A DNA stretch of 17,243 bases from JAUVUV01 sp964548275 (GCA_964548275.1 CAZJQI010000073.1:1-17243); one strand, 5' to 3'. Shown: positions 1-8,386, counted from the first letter of the stretch. Notes: generated by a model from the sequence alone, not told the origin. Made by a program: numbers and translations.

Positions 1-280
1 ATTATTTATCATCTACACGCTACCCATTTTATGTCCTCGTAACCACGAGACTTCACTAAGGACATTAATTCATAAATAGTGTAGCGTATATTTCTAAACC
101 AATCCACAAATTTAGCGTAGAGCCGAGGAATTATGCTTGATTGAATAATTCCAGTTATCTAAACGTGATACTCCAGTAGAAAGGACCCTGTTAAGGCTTG
201 TGGCAATTTATGAATAATTCAGGTTAGATTGGACAACATGTATAGGTTATAAAGCTCGCGGATACCTCCTTTTATCAAAT
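1..280. other. AT-rich gene-free stretch at left edge
   Basis: I see no coding region, tRNA or rRNA here. The stretch is clearly more AT-rich than the adjacent gene. It lies downstream of the minus-strand NIF3-like gene and holds one copy of a diverged 25-base repeat (205-229). No T-run-backed hairpin was found to terminate the neighbouring gene. Confidence 0.6.
205..229 (+). repeat. Diverged 25-base direct repeat, copy 1
   Basis: This stretch matches 4329-4353 at 21 of 25 positions by eye. Both copies start AATTTATGAA and end TTAGAT. The four differences are all transitions, and both copies sit in intergenic DNA. It may be a dispersed regulatory motif or the decayed end of an older repeat. 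Confidence 0.4.
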
Positions 281-1195
281 CTAAGCGTTGAAAATTTTAT
301 ACATGCAGCGTTGCGGGATGTGGTGGACCGGAACCTGGGGGTATTTTCCGGCAAGGTGCTCGGCTAACAATTTCATCCCGTATTCCTCGCTCACCGGGTG
401 ATTCACTATCGCCACAGGGAACTCCGAGTCGATTGCAAAAGCTCCGTCTCTCCAGTAGGTGAAACCGTCATCTGAGCAGATAGCCATATCCGCACCAAAC
501 TCTTCGATAAAATGAAACATGGGGGTAATCGCACCGGTTCCCAGGACGATCCTGTTCACCGGCTTGTCCTCCGGCCCGATAAACTGCACCCCGGGCTGTC
601 CCAGCGCTGCTACTCTTGCAGCTATTTTTCCGGCGATCAGGCCGGCTGCCTGAGCTTTGCCGTCATAAACGTAATAATAGCCGCTCCCTTCTATCGGCCC
701 TTCCAGCTCAAGCAGCTTTCCCCATGCCATCGGGATGCCGATTTCAGGATACTGATCCCAGACATCGTGGCAGCGGATAATGGTCAACCCGGACTTCTCG
801 ATGAATTCCCTCTTTTTACGGGCCGATTCGAAGCGGAAGATTTTTTCATCGTTATCCCAATGGTTATAATAAGTCGGCTCGTGAGTGACAAACAGGTTGC
901 AACCGAGTTCCAGCGCCCTCTCAAGCGCCCAGGTATAAGACATCCAGGCCACCGCAATGCCTTTGACCTCAATCTCCGGCCCTGGTGATTTGAAAGTGTC
1001 CACTGTCTTGCTCAAGTCGACCCACTCTGTGCCCAGTGAATTGAGGTATTTATTGACCTCTCCTGCTGTCAGGGCTTTTTTGGATTCACACCCGGAAATA
1101 ACAGTCGGGGCGGATGCCAGAACAGCAGCTACACCAGGCATGCTGTAAATAAAGCTGCGGCGGTCGATATCCTTCTCAAAGCCCGAATCTTTCAT
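281..1195 (-). CDS. Tat-exported NIF3-like dinuclear-metal protein (lipoprotein)
   Basis: This 304-residue protein resembles the NIF3/YbgI family, whose members bind two metal ions and have uncertain physiological reactions. The start is the ATG at 1195, preceded by AGGAGG at 1205-1200 with 5-base spacing. A longer in-frame extension to 1348 has no such site and would bury the signal peptide. Residues 11-16 (DRRSFI) fit the twin-arginine motif. A hydrophobic stretch and a lipobox ending at Cys36 (VISGC) follow, so the mature protein is probably a lipid-anchored envelope protein. NIF3-like metal-ligand candidates are His105 and Glu106 in FVTHEPTYYNH, His143 and Asp144 in RCHDVW, and His266 and Glu270 in VNHPVSEE. 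Export is unusual, because characterised NIF3 proteins are cytosolic. It is divergent from the esterase gene at 1958. The family call is fairly firm; substrate and reaction are unknown. Confidence 0.8.
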   Translation of the reverse strand: MKDSGFEKDIDRRSFIYSMPGVAAVLASAPTVISGCESKKALTAGEVNKYLNSLGTEWVDLSKTVDTFKSPGPEIEVKGIAVAWMSYTWALERALELGCNLFVTHEPTYYNHWDNDEKIFRFESARKKREFIEKSGLTIIRCHDVWDQYPEIGIPMAWGKLLELEGPIEGSGYYYVYDGKAQAAGLIAGKIAARVAALGQPGVQFIGPEDKPVNRIVLGTGAITPMFHFIEEFGADMAICSDDGFTYWRDGAFAIDSEFPVAIVNHPVSEEYGMKLLAEHLAGKYPQVPVHHIPQRCMYKIFNA

Positions 1196-1957
1196 GTCAT
1201 CCTCCTGTGTTAATACTAAAGGGCGGGCAATGTTTTCAGTTTGCACAAATATAAATCGCCTTCCCCAAAGGACAAAGTGAATTTGAGCCGGCGTTTTCTC
1301 CTTGATTGCAGAAACCAGACTTCCCCTTTGATCTTTACAGTCGGGCACGTTATCTTTCTCTAAAGCATGGTTAAGCCTCTATCGTTCAAAAGGCTTGAAG
1401 TGGATTCATTGAAAACGGGCTGCACAGTTTGGTTATTCTTGTGGCATGATTTAATTTTATCTTTGAGAGACCTTTGAAAAAATCCTGATAAAGAAGTGAT
1501 TGTTCTCCGCCGGGACGTTTGTGAATCTCTCTGAGAGAATTCAATATTGAAATTCTGACACACCCCTGTATCCCCTCTTGATAGAGGGGACTTATAAGGC
1601 AAAACTTAGACGTAAAAAATTCCCCTCTAGAAAGAGGGGTGCCCGCCTACGGCGGGCGGGGTGTGTCTTCAACCAGGTTGTTGAAAAATTCATTCCTTCT
1701 TAGGTGATTTTTTCAAAGGTCTTTTTAATAAAATTTTTAGGATTTAAGATTAATTTTTAAAATAACTTGCAGCTGGCTACCGGGAATGTCTTCCTCACTA
1801 TCGAATCACCCAAGCTTTATATTAGCTTTCCGTTACAGAGTGATAAAATTCAAGCACATTGCAGCTAAGCGTCTGGCTTTTTCACCAGACCGGTTTTGAT
1901 CCTTGATATTTTAAAACCAGTATTCTTACACCAACTACCTTCATTCAGGGGGCCCTC
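1196..1957. other. Divergent intergenic region with MITE-like element
   Basis: These 762 bases separate the divergent NIF3-like and esterase genes. No convincing protein is encoded. The only open frame of note (1360-1602, minus) lies in repeat DNA and resembles no family. The centre is occupied by the nested inverted-repeat element at 1468-1722. I could not pick out confident promoters for either flanking gene. A small GTCTGG/CCAGAC hairpin lies near 1870-1890, upstream of the esterase start. Confidence 0.55.
1468..1722. repeat. MITE-like nested inverted-repeat element
   Basis: The element is bounded by an exact 17-base inverted repeat: AGACCTTTGAAAAAATC at 1468-1484 and its reverse complement at 1706-1722. 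Inside it is a second exact 10-base pair (GACACACCCC at 1557-1566 against 1658-1667). Within that are three hairpins. Two use identical CCCCTCT/AGAGGGG arms (1572-1589 and 1622-1639), and one is GCCCGCC/GGCGGGC (1641-1657). A perfect 12-base palindrome, TTCAATATTGAA, lies at 1540-1551. About 255 bases long with no coding capacity, it fits a miniature inverted-repeat element or a complex intergenic repeat. No clear target-site duplication is visible, so mobility is an inference. Confidence 0.6.
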
Positions 1958-4117
1958 ATGAGAGTGTTGAAAGGTGTCAGAGAACTTTCCCTCATTTTCT
2001 TCATCTGTATTCTGGTTTTTCTCGCAAACACCAGCACCCCGGCTTTCGCCCAGGAAGAGAATCTGGAGGTATTCAGCAGGTGGGTCGAGTGGAGTGACGG
2101 CAAACACATGCTGATTCACTATCTCAACCGGGAGGCGTTTGACTGTCTCGATCAAAGGAAACGGGAAGTAGCAATTCTAAGCACGAAGATAGGCTGGAAG
2201 AAAAGGCAGGAGAAAGTAAAAGAAATTTTAAACGAAATCATCGGGCCGTTCCCGGAAAAAACGCCCCTTAATTCGCAGGTTACCGGAATTATACAAAAGG
2301 ATGGCTTCCGGATAGAGAAAATTGTTTTTGAATCATTGCCGAAATTTTATGTCACCGGCTGCCTTTTCATTCCCGACGGAATTAGCGGGAAAAGGCCGGC
2401 AATCCTGAATGTAATCGGACATACGGGTATCGCGTTCAGGGGCAAGGGCTACCAGAGGCTGATTTATAATCTTGTGAAAAAGGGATTTATTGTCTTTGCA
2501 ATCGACCCGATCGGCCAGGGAGAAAGACTTCAGTACTATGACCCGGAAAAGAAAAAGTCCATAATCGGCAGGCCGACCTCGGAGCATTCCTATGTGGGCC
2601 GCCAGTGTTTTATTTCAGGGGTGTCCCTGGCAAGGTATTTCACCTGGGATGGAATCAGAGCGGTGGATTACCTTCTGACTCGTCCGGAAGTCGACCCTGC
2701 AAGAATCGGCATAACCGGGATTTCCGGCGGCGGGACCCAGACCTCGTATATCTGGGCGATGGACGACAGGCTGAAAGCCGCCGCACCCACCTGCTATATC
2801 ACCGGGTTCAGAAGACTGCTGGAATCAATCGGCCCGCAGGATGCAGAGCAGAATCTATACCACGGTGTGGCCAATGGGATAACTCATGCCGATTACCTCG
2901 AGGTTCAAGCGCCGAAACCCGCCATGATAGTCTGCACGACCCGCGATTTTTTCAGTATCCAGGGAGCGATTGAAACCTACGGTGAAGTGAGGCAGGCTTA
3001 CAGGGCATTCGGCAGAGAGGAAAATATCAAAATGGCCGTGGACGATTTCGAGCACGGCTACACGCGCAAAACCAGAGAGGCGATATATTCGTTTTTCCAG
3101 AAAACACTCGACCTGCCTGGAGACTCAGCGGATACAGAGGTCGAAATACTGGATCCTGAAGAGCTCCATGCGACAGAAACCGGGCAGATCTCGACCTCCC
3201 TGGGCGGGGAGACGGCATTCAGCCTGAATAAGAAAGAAACGCAAGCTCTGCTCCAAAATATCGAGGCTTCACGAAAGAATACCGAATCTCATCTGGAGCT
3301 TGTTCGGCAAAAAGCGAGAGAACTTTCCGGATATGAAACGCCGCCCGGAGCTGGTGCGATTGTCCGCCGGGGAACATACCAGAGGGAGGGTTACTCTGTC
3401 TCGATGTTTGCCCTGGAAACCGAAGACAAATACGTTATTCCTCTGCTTGTATTCGCCCCTGAGAGCGAGGGAAAGCATCCGGTCGTAATATATCTGCATC
3501 CCGAGGGCAAATCAACCGATGCAGCACCCGGGGGAGAAATCGAAAAGCTTGTGAAAGGGGGATTCATCGTTGTCGCTCCTGATGTGATCGACACGGGTGA
3601 AACAGCGGACAAATCCGGGTCATCCACTTTTGCTGCAATGCTTGTCGGCAAGAGCATTCCCGGTGTCCAGGCCGGGGATATCGTGAGAGTTGCTAAATTC
3701 GCCCGTTGGCTGAGCAGAGGCCAGGTCAGCGCGCTCGCTTTCGATGAGCTGTGCCCGGCTCTGCTGCACGCCGCCGCTTTCGACAAGTCGATTGAGAAAA
3801 TAGCGCTGGTGGGCTCCCCTGTTTCATATCGCTCGATTGTGATGAACAGGTTTTACGAGTGGAGTTTTTCCTGTGCTGTGGCCGGAGCATTAACCGCCTA
3901 TGACCTTCCGGACCTGGCCGCCTGTGTCGCCCCCAGGAAACTGTTGCTTATCGAACCTAAAGACCAGGTGAAAGATACCGCTCCCGAGGAGCTGATCAGC
4001 CGTGAATTCGAGTTTCCACGCCTGGTTTACAAGAATACAAATGCTGCTCAATATCTTAAGATCATCCCGGTCAAACCTGAAAATTGCATGGAGGTAATCG
4101 CTGGCTGGCTGGAATAA
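1958..4117 (+). CDS. Secreted acetylxylan-esterase-like tandem alpha/beta hydrolase
   Basis: This 719-residue protein has a Sec signal peptide of about 31 residues (cleavage after AFA, before QEE) and two alpha/beta-hydrolase-like modules. The first (about 105-385) has the glycine-rich nucleophile elbow G-I-S-G-G-G with Ser256. Likely catalytic Asp330 lies in TTRDFF and His366 in DDFEHGY, so the triad looks complete. It resembles the acetylxylan esterase/prolyl-oligopeptidase-like hydrolases found near glycan-degradation genes. The likely role is removal of acetyl or other ester groups from polysaccharides in the periplasm or outside the cell. The second module (about 490-719) keeps the core pattern (PVVIYLHPEG, GGFIVVAPD, APRKLLLIEPKDQ) but shows no GxSxG and is probably non-catalytic. 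The ATG is preceded by a G-rich Shine-Dalgarno-like run at 1947-1952. A paralogue with a degenerate active site follows at 4447. The exact substrate is not deducible. Confidence 0.8.
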   Translation: MRVLKGVRELSLIFFICILVFLANTSTPAFAQEENLEVFSRWVEWSDGKHMLIHYLNREAFDCLDQRKREVAILSTKIGWKKRQEKVKEILNEIIGPFPEKTPLNSQVTGIIQKDGFRIEKIVFESLPKFYVTGCLFIPDGISGKRPAILNVIGHTGIAFRGKGYQRLIYNLVKKGFIVFAIDPIGQGERLQYYDPEKKKSIIGRPTSEHSYVGRQCFISGVSLARYFTWDGIRAVDYLLTRPEVDPARIGITGISGGGTQTSYIWAMDDRLKAAAPTCYITGFRRLLESIGPQDAEQNLYHGVANGITHADYLEVQAPKPAMIVCTTRDFFSIQGAIETYGEVRQAYRAFGREENIKMAVDDFEHGYTRKTREAIYSFFQKTLDLPGDSADTEVEILDPEELHATETGQISTSLGGETAFSLNKKETQALLQNIEASRKNTESHLELVRQKARELSGYETPPGAGAIVRRGTYQREGYSVSMFALETEDKYVIPLLVFAPESEGKHPVVIYLHPEGKSTDAAPGGEIEKLVKGGFIVVAPDVIDTGETADKSGSSTFAAMLVGKSIPGVQAGDIVRVAKFARWLSRGQVSALAFDELCPALLHAAAFDKSIEKIALVGSPVSYRSIVMNRFYEWSFSCAVAGALTAYDLPDLAACVAPRKLLLIEPKDQVKDTAPEELISREFEFPRLVYKNTNAAQYLKIIPVKPENCMEVIAGWLE

Positions 4118-4208
4118 CCTGTGACCAAGCGAGCCCGTATTATTCATGAAACACAGACCTTGACAGGGCTAATCACTTATTTTCAGTTTTTTATCAGCCA
4201 CCGAGGGA

Positions 4209-4291
4209 GGGGGGCGGCGGCTGTGCGACAGCAGTCGCACAGACCGTTGCGCTTGCGCAACGGAGCGCATTTCATGCGCCCGCCGCCCCCC
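4209..4291. repeat. GC-rich cloverleaf palindrome (three hairpins in an outer stem)
   Basis: An outer 12-base pairing (GGGGGGCGGCGG at 4209-4220 with CCGCCGCCCCCC at 4280-4291) encloses three consecutive perfect hairpins. They are CTGTGCGAC/GTCGCACAG (4221-4242, loop AGCA), CCGTTGCGC/GCGCAACGG (4244-4263, loop TT or CTTG) and GCGCAT/ATGCGC (4265-4279, loop TTC). Single A residues at 4243 and 4264 separate them. Every other base is paired or in a loop, so the single strand could fold into a tight four-way cloverleaf. It has no T-run, so it is not a classic terminator. A complex REP-like intergenic repeat is the best class. Confidence 0.75.
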
Positions 4292-4328
4292 CACCCCCCC
4301 AGGCTCCGGGGAAACATAAAATCTTACT

Positions 4329-4353
4329 AATTTATGAACAATCCGGATTAGAT
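4329..4353 (+). repeat. Diverged 25-base direct repeat, copy 2
   Basis: Partner of 205-229 (21 of 25 identical). It lies about 95 bases upstream of the large hydrolase start, where a regulatory site would be plausible. Its role is unknown. Confidence 0.4.
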
Positions 4354-4446
4354 GATTATTGAAACAATGAGGATAACCTGTTAGGAAAACACACGCATTA
4401 AAACCTGTCCCGGACTATCAGCCCGGCCTAATGAAAGGGTTTAGTG

Positions 4447-7400
4447 ATGAGAAAAGACAGATCCTTGATCATCCACAGCGCTGGGGCTGTGCTCTTCCTT
4501 TTATTGGTCACAGCTTTTTGCTTCCTGATCCCGATCACCGCATCCGTGAGCGGTTCACCCCAGATTGCCGAAATCAATATCTCCCGTTTTTCACTGACAG
4601 TTGACGGGAAGCTGGACGACCGGATCTGGAAACCCCTGACAGCGTTTAAACTGGAGCCATACGAACCCGGCGTCCCGGAAGAATCAGGAGGAGAGATTCG
4701 ATTCGTTCTGCGAGGCGATTACCTGTGCCTGGGCACCTTTCTCCCTGAACCAGGAGGAAAGATTCTGGCGAAATCTATCGGGTACAACCCGGTCTGGGCC
4801 AGGAACGCCCATGGATCCCCTGAAGTTGAAGACAGGGTAATCTGCAGGCTGCTATTTGATACGCCGGGTGGGGGGCAGTCGGAACTCAAAATGGAAATCA
4901 ATCCCTGGGGAGCGCTGCGGCTCGAACGCGACAATACTCTCGTTCAGTCAACAGGCATCATGGCGGCCTCGGGGATCACCACACAGGGATGGTGTGTTGA
5001 AGCTGCGGTACCCCTGGATGAAACCAGGCTGGACAGAACCTCCAGGAGGATAAAAATTTCGTTTACGCGGGTCCGCTCCCGCAGAGCCCTGGCTCCGGAG
5101 TATCGCTGGAAGCTCACCGGTGCCGGGCAGTTCCTGGAATTTATTTTATCAAGGGGGAAAAGTTCCGCTGGAGGGTTGAATGCCCCATTGTATTCTCCTC
5201 CGCTGATCGGCAACACTGAGATTCCGCTTGAGGTAGGACGGGTGCAGGCTCTGCCCCCGCTGGATGCTTCCTGGGATGAGCCCCTCTGGAAAACAATTCC
5301 CGCTTTTGAACTGCAGAGAAACGAGCCCTTTCCGCGCAGGCCCGATTACCCCACCAGGATCAAGTGGGTCCATGACAGAAAAACCCTGGCGATATTTTTC
5401 CGCTGTACCGAGGATGAACGGGTGGACTGCGACACCGGTACACAGGACGGGAGTGTGGGAAGTGATGACCATGTTTTCATCTATCTTGCCACCACAGGAT
5501 CATCCGTGATCGAGATTCAGGTAAATCCGGCCGGAGCGGTAAGGGATGCAAAAGCGAAAGGCCCCCATATGTACGGATCCAGCTCCGGGGCCTGGAATGG
5601 TAATATCAAGACTCACTGTGATATATTCAGCAACACCTGGACAGCGCGAGTCGACCTCCCGCTTGATAAAATCGCCTCCTCGCTCGGGGAGCTGGATATT
5701 CCAAGTCGCTGGCGAGTTTTGATCGGCCGCGACCGGCAGGCCAGGATCGGAACAACAGGTGAGTTGAGCACGATCCCGGTGATCGGGAACCCCTACCTCC
5801 TTGCACCCGCCAGGTTCAGGAGTCTCAAACTCACCGATCTCGACCCAACCCGGGTCTACCTGCCTGAACCGGCGGATGAAAGACCTGTCCTGAGCGGCCT
5901 TGCTGCCGAGCTTGCAGGCCTGAGACCCCATGTGTTCTCAAGAGTCCAGAAAAAGTATCACAACCTTTCGGGTATGCTGGAGAACAGTATCAGGGAAAGA
6001 ATCAGGACACTGGCCATGTCCGAACATGCGGAATGGGACGGTGTCAACACCTTGAAAGACTGGGAACGTTTCCGCGACAAACGGATCGAGGCGCTGAAAA
6101 AATGCCTGGGGGAGTTTCCCCGGCAAAGGTCTTCTCTCGAGTATCAGGTTACAGGGACTTTCAAAGGCGAGGGTTTCCAGGTAAAAAATATCCTTTACCA
6201 GGGCCGGCCGCATTTCTACGTTGCTGCCAACCTGTATCTTCCTCTCGCTCCAGCGGATAACATGCCGGGCATTATCATCATCCCGAGCCATCACTACCCG
6301 AAAACCCAGGGAGAAATGAAAGACTGCGGAATGCTCTGGGCGCGGACCGGGTGCGCGGTGCTGGTGATCGAACGCCTGGGCGCCGGCGAACGAACGGAAA
6401 CTCTTCCCTGGCACCGCCAGCATTACCAGTCCGAGTATTTAATCGAGATGCAGCTTGAATTGATCGGCCAGACACGGATGGGCTGGATGGCCTGGGATGC
6501 GATCAGGGCGGTCGATTTGTTCTACGAGATGGGCAATATCGACCGGGACAGAATAATCCTGATCGGTTCTGTGGCCGGCGGGGGGATTCCGGCGGCGATT
6601 GCAGGGATTTTCGACCAGCGCCTGGATGCTGTAATCCCGTTCAATTTCGGCAGGGTGTTCTGGTGGGACTGGGGGATCCCCAAACTTCTGGCACACAAGA
6701 TCACCCCCTGGTTCATCTATAACGCCATCGCTCCGCGCAAATTCATCTATGCCCACGAGTTTTCCTGGGAAGGCGAGGAGGGACCCGAGTATCCCTCTGT
6801 CTGGGTTCCTGCCTGGCCGCGATATAAAAAGGTCTACAGCCTTTACGGCGCAGAGCAAAATCTGGCCACTACCCAGGGCACGGGCCTTTTAAGGGTGCAG
6901 GCAACTGCAGGTGACTGCTATAGTGTCGGCCCTGCCCAGCGAAAACCGATATTTCCGGTGCTGAAAAAGTGGTTCGGCATCCCAGTGCCTTCAGTGGAAG
7001 ATGAGAATATCAAAATCGATTCGGAGCTCAGCTTTGCGCGAATAAGGCCTGGTTATGCCGCGCTGAAGCTCGAAGAACAGATGCGCCGCATGCCTGATAC
7101 TCTTTTGCTGAGTATCACCCCGGCTGCCAACTCCGGGTTAACCCGAAAGGCTCTTCACCGGATTGCCTGGGAAACCGGAAAAGATTTGCTCCAGGCAGCC
7201 CGGGAAAATCGCAATCCTCTCGATCAATTCTCCGGCCGGCAGGAGTTGAGAGAGGGCCTGGCGCGGGTTCTCGGCAATATCCAACCGGTTGACAATCCAA
7301 AAACACAAAGCCTTTGGACTGAAAAACTCTCGGTCGCTGTTGCCGAGGCTCTGGTTCTGCATACAGAGCCTGGAATCCTGGTGCCTGTGTTGCTCCTGAA

Positions 7401-8205
7401 ACCCACTACCGAAAACGGCGGGCCATATCCGCTGGTGCTCGCAGTTTCCGAGGCAGGAAAAGAGAGATTCCTCGAAAACAGGAGTGAAGATATCGCCCGC
7501 CTGATCCAGAGCGGTTTTGCCGTGTGCCTGCCGGATATCCGGGGAACCGGGGAGACAGCTCCGGGACAGTACAACCGGGCCAGTTATCTTTCATCCAAAG
7601 AATTAGCTTTGGGTAATACTCTGCTCGGCGCCCGGCTCAAGGATCTGCGCACAGTGTTAGCCTGCATGCTTGGCCGGGATGATATCGATGCTGCCAGGGT
7701 GGGAATATGGGGGGACTCTTTTACGCCGCTTAATCCGGAAAATATCTGGCTCGACGAGTTGGTCCGCTGGCCGGTATCTCCCCAGATACAGCATCTGGCC
7801 AGTCCCCTGGGAGCGTACCTGGCGCTGCTGACAGCCCTTTTCCACGAGGAAATCAAAACCGTGGCCGTAAGGGGCGGTCTGGCCGGATATCTCTCCATTC
7901 TCGAAAACAATATCGCCTATATCCCTGCCGACATGACAGTACCGGAAATTCTGAAAGTCGGAGATATAAGCGACATCTGCGCTTATCTTGCTCCAAGGCC
8001 GCTGCTCGTGGAATCTTTCGTGGACGGGAAAAACCGGCTTGTCAGGGTTGAACAAATGGCAAAAGAAATGGAAATTGCCAGGCGGTGTTATCAACAAACA
8101 GGTGCTGGAGAAAACTTTCTGATCCGGGAAAAATCTGCCCAAGGCGCCCTGGTTTCGTGGCTGGTCGACCGGTTGTCAGAAGTAGAATCCGGTTTCGAAA
8201 TGTAA
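4447..8205 (+). CDS. Large exported CBM9-like/esterase-like protein, probable pseudoenzyme
   Basis: This 1252-residue protein has an N-terminal signal segment (hydrophobic about 12-35). Two CBM9-like carbohydrate-binding domains follow: about 40-235, with LTVDGKLDDRIW, and about 258-460, with LDASWDEPLW. Two alpha/beta-hydrolase-like modules come after them. The first (about 535-845) aligns well with the upstream gene product: QVTG, GERTET, WDAIRAVD. At the nucleophile elbow it reads G-S-V-A-G-G-G, placing Ala710 (codon GCC at 6574-6576) where the paralogue has Ser256. The aspartate position is Glu771 and the histidine position is Asp823. All three catalytic residues therefore appear replaced. 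The second module (about 960-1245) has a serine in WGDSF (Ser1091) but lacks the rest of GxSxG and an obvious catalytic histidine. The likely role is a secreted glycan-binding accessory protein. GTG at 4444 is an alternative start; GAAAGGG at 4433-4439 could serve either. Confidence 0.75.
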   Translation: MRKDRSLIIHSAGAVLFLLLVTAFCFLIPITASVSGSPQIAEINISRFSLTVDGKLDDRIWKPLTAFKLEPYEPGVPEESGGEIRFVLRGDYLCLGTFLPEPGGKILAKSIGYNPVWARNAHGSPEVEDRVICRLLFDTPGGGQSELKMEINPWGALRLERDNTLVQSTGIMAASGITTQGWCVEAAVPLDETRLDRTSRRIKISFTRVRSRRALAPEYRWKLTGAGQFLEFILSRGKSSAGGLNAPLYSPPLIGNTEIPLEVGRVQALPPLDASWDEPLWKTIPAFELQRNEPFPRRPDYPTRIKWVHDRKTLAIFFRCTEDERVDCDTGTQDGSVGSDDHVFIYLATTGSSVIEIQVNPAGAVRDAKAKGPHMYGSSSGAWNGNIKTHCDIFSNTWTARVDLPLDKIASSLGELDIPSRWRVLIGRDRQARIGTTGELSTIPVIGNPYLLAPARFRSLKLTDLDPTRVYLPEPADERPVLSGLAAELAGLRPHVFSRVQKKYHNLSGMLENSIRERIRTLAMSEHAEWDGVNTLKDWERFRDKRIEALKKCLGEFPRQRSSLEYQVTGTFKGEGFQVKNILYQGRPHFYVAANLYLPLAPADNMPGIIIIPSHHYPKTQGEMKDCGMLWARTGCAVLVIERLGAGERTETLPWHRQHYQSEYLIEMQLELIGQTRMGWMAWDAIRAVDLFYEMGNIDRDRIILIGSVAGGGIPAAIAGIFDQRLDAVIPFNFGRVFWWDWGIPKLLAHKITPWFIYNAIAPRKFIYAHEFSWEGEEGPEYPSVWVPAWPRYKKVYSLYGAEQNLATTQGTGLLRVQATAGDCYSVGPAQRKPIFPVLKKWFGIPVPSVEDENIKIDSELSFARIRPGYAALKLEEQMRRMPDTLLLSITPAANSGLTRKALHRIAWETGKDLLQAARENRNPLDQFSGRQELREGLARVLGNIQPVDNPKTQSLWTEKLSVAVAEALVLHTEPGILVPVLLLKPTTENGGPYPLVLAVSEAGKERFLENRSEDIARLIQSGFAVCLPDIRGTGETAPGQYNRASYLSSKELALGNTLLGARLKDLRTVLACMLGRDDIDAARVGIWGDSFTPLNPENIWLDELVRWPVSPQIQHLASPLGAYLALLTALFHEEIKTVAVRGGLAGYLSILENNIAYIPADMTVPEILKVGDISDICAYLAPRPLLVESFVDGKNRLVRVEQMAKEMEIARRCYQQTGAGENFLIREKSAQGALVSWLVDRLSEVESGFEM

Positions 8206-8252
8206 AAAAATTTTAGCTTCTCAATGTATCGAAAATGATATTTGATAACTGG

Positions 8253-8296
8253 TTGATGCGGAACGGTTCCCGTATCAAGCCGGGACGCTCCCCGGC
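8253..8296. repeat. Two adjacent hairpins downstream of the large hydrolase gene
   Basis: Stem one pairs TTGAT (8253-8257) with ATCAA (8274-8278) and GGAAC (8260-8264) with GTTCC (8266-8270), with a one-base bulge. Stem two pairs GCCGGG (8279-8284) with CCCGGC (8291-8296). They abut directly. There is no T-run, so Rho-independent termination is doubtful; 3'-end stabilisation is possible. Confidence 0.4.
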
Positions 8297-8356
8297 CAGG
8301 ATCACACTCGATTCCCAGTTCTGACTGAAACCGCTGTTTAATTCAAAGCAATCCTC

Positions 8357-8386
8357 TTGACCATCATGCTAGAAAGGTGGTAAACT
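8357..8386 (+). promoter_or_regulatory. Candidate sigma70-type promoter for the ankyrin gene
   Basis: TTGACC (8357-8362) and TAAACT (8381-8386) are separated by 18 bases, matching the consensus at 5 of 6 and 4 of 6 positions. This would start transcription about 30 bases before the ankyrin ATG at 8423. Prediction by pattern only. Confidence 0.4.

Larger units (their letters stand above)
4118..4446. other. Intergenic region with cloverleaf palindrome
   Basis: About 330 bases lie between the two hydrolase genes. The stretch contains the GC-rich cloverleaf repeat (4209-4291), a poly-C tract just after it, and copy 2 of the 25-base repeat (4329-4353). An open frame at 4121-4330 is only repeat sequence read through. 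The purine-rich GAAAGGG at 4433-4439 is the likely ribosome-binding site of the next gene. Confidence 0.55.

Noticed and set aside
1081..1100. Second esterase module of 1958-4117 as an additional active site
   Set aside because: Coordinates refer to nothing coding on that strand here; within the protein itself (about residues 490-719) no GxSxG or clear Asp/His pair is visible, so I did not call a second active site.
1196..1348. N-terminal extension of the NIF3-like gene
   Set aside because: The extra 51 residues would precede the twin-arginine leader. A perfect AGGAGG supports the internal ATG at 1195.
1557..1667. Possible CRISPR because of repeated CCCCTCT/AGAGGGG units
   Set aside because: Only two hairpins share arms, with no regular spacer-repeat periodicity and no cas genes. 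It fits a nested inverted-repeat element better.
4209..4291. Cloverleaf as a tRNA
   Set aside because: Arm lengths, the absence of a CCA-type end, the missing anticodon arrangement and T-loop sequence, and a 12-base G/C acceptor-like stem do not fit tRNA.
4121..4330. Plus-strand open frame of 69 codons after the first esterase
   Set aside because: It reads through the cloverleaf palindrome and a poly-C tract. The composition is that of the repeat, with no ribosome-binding site.
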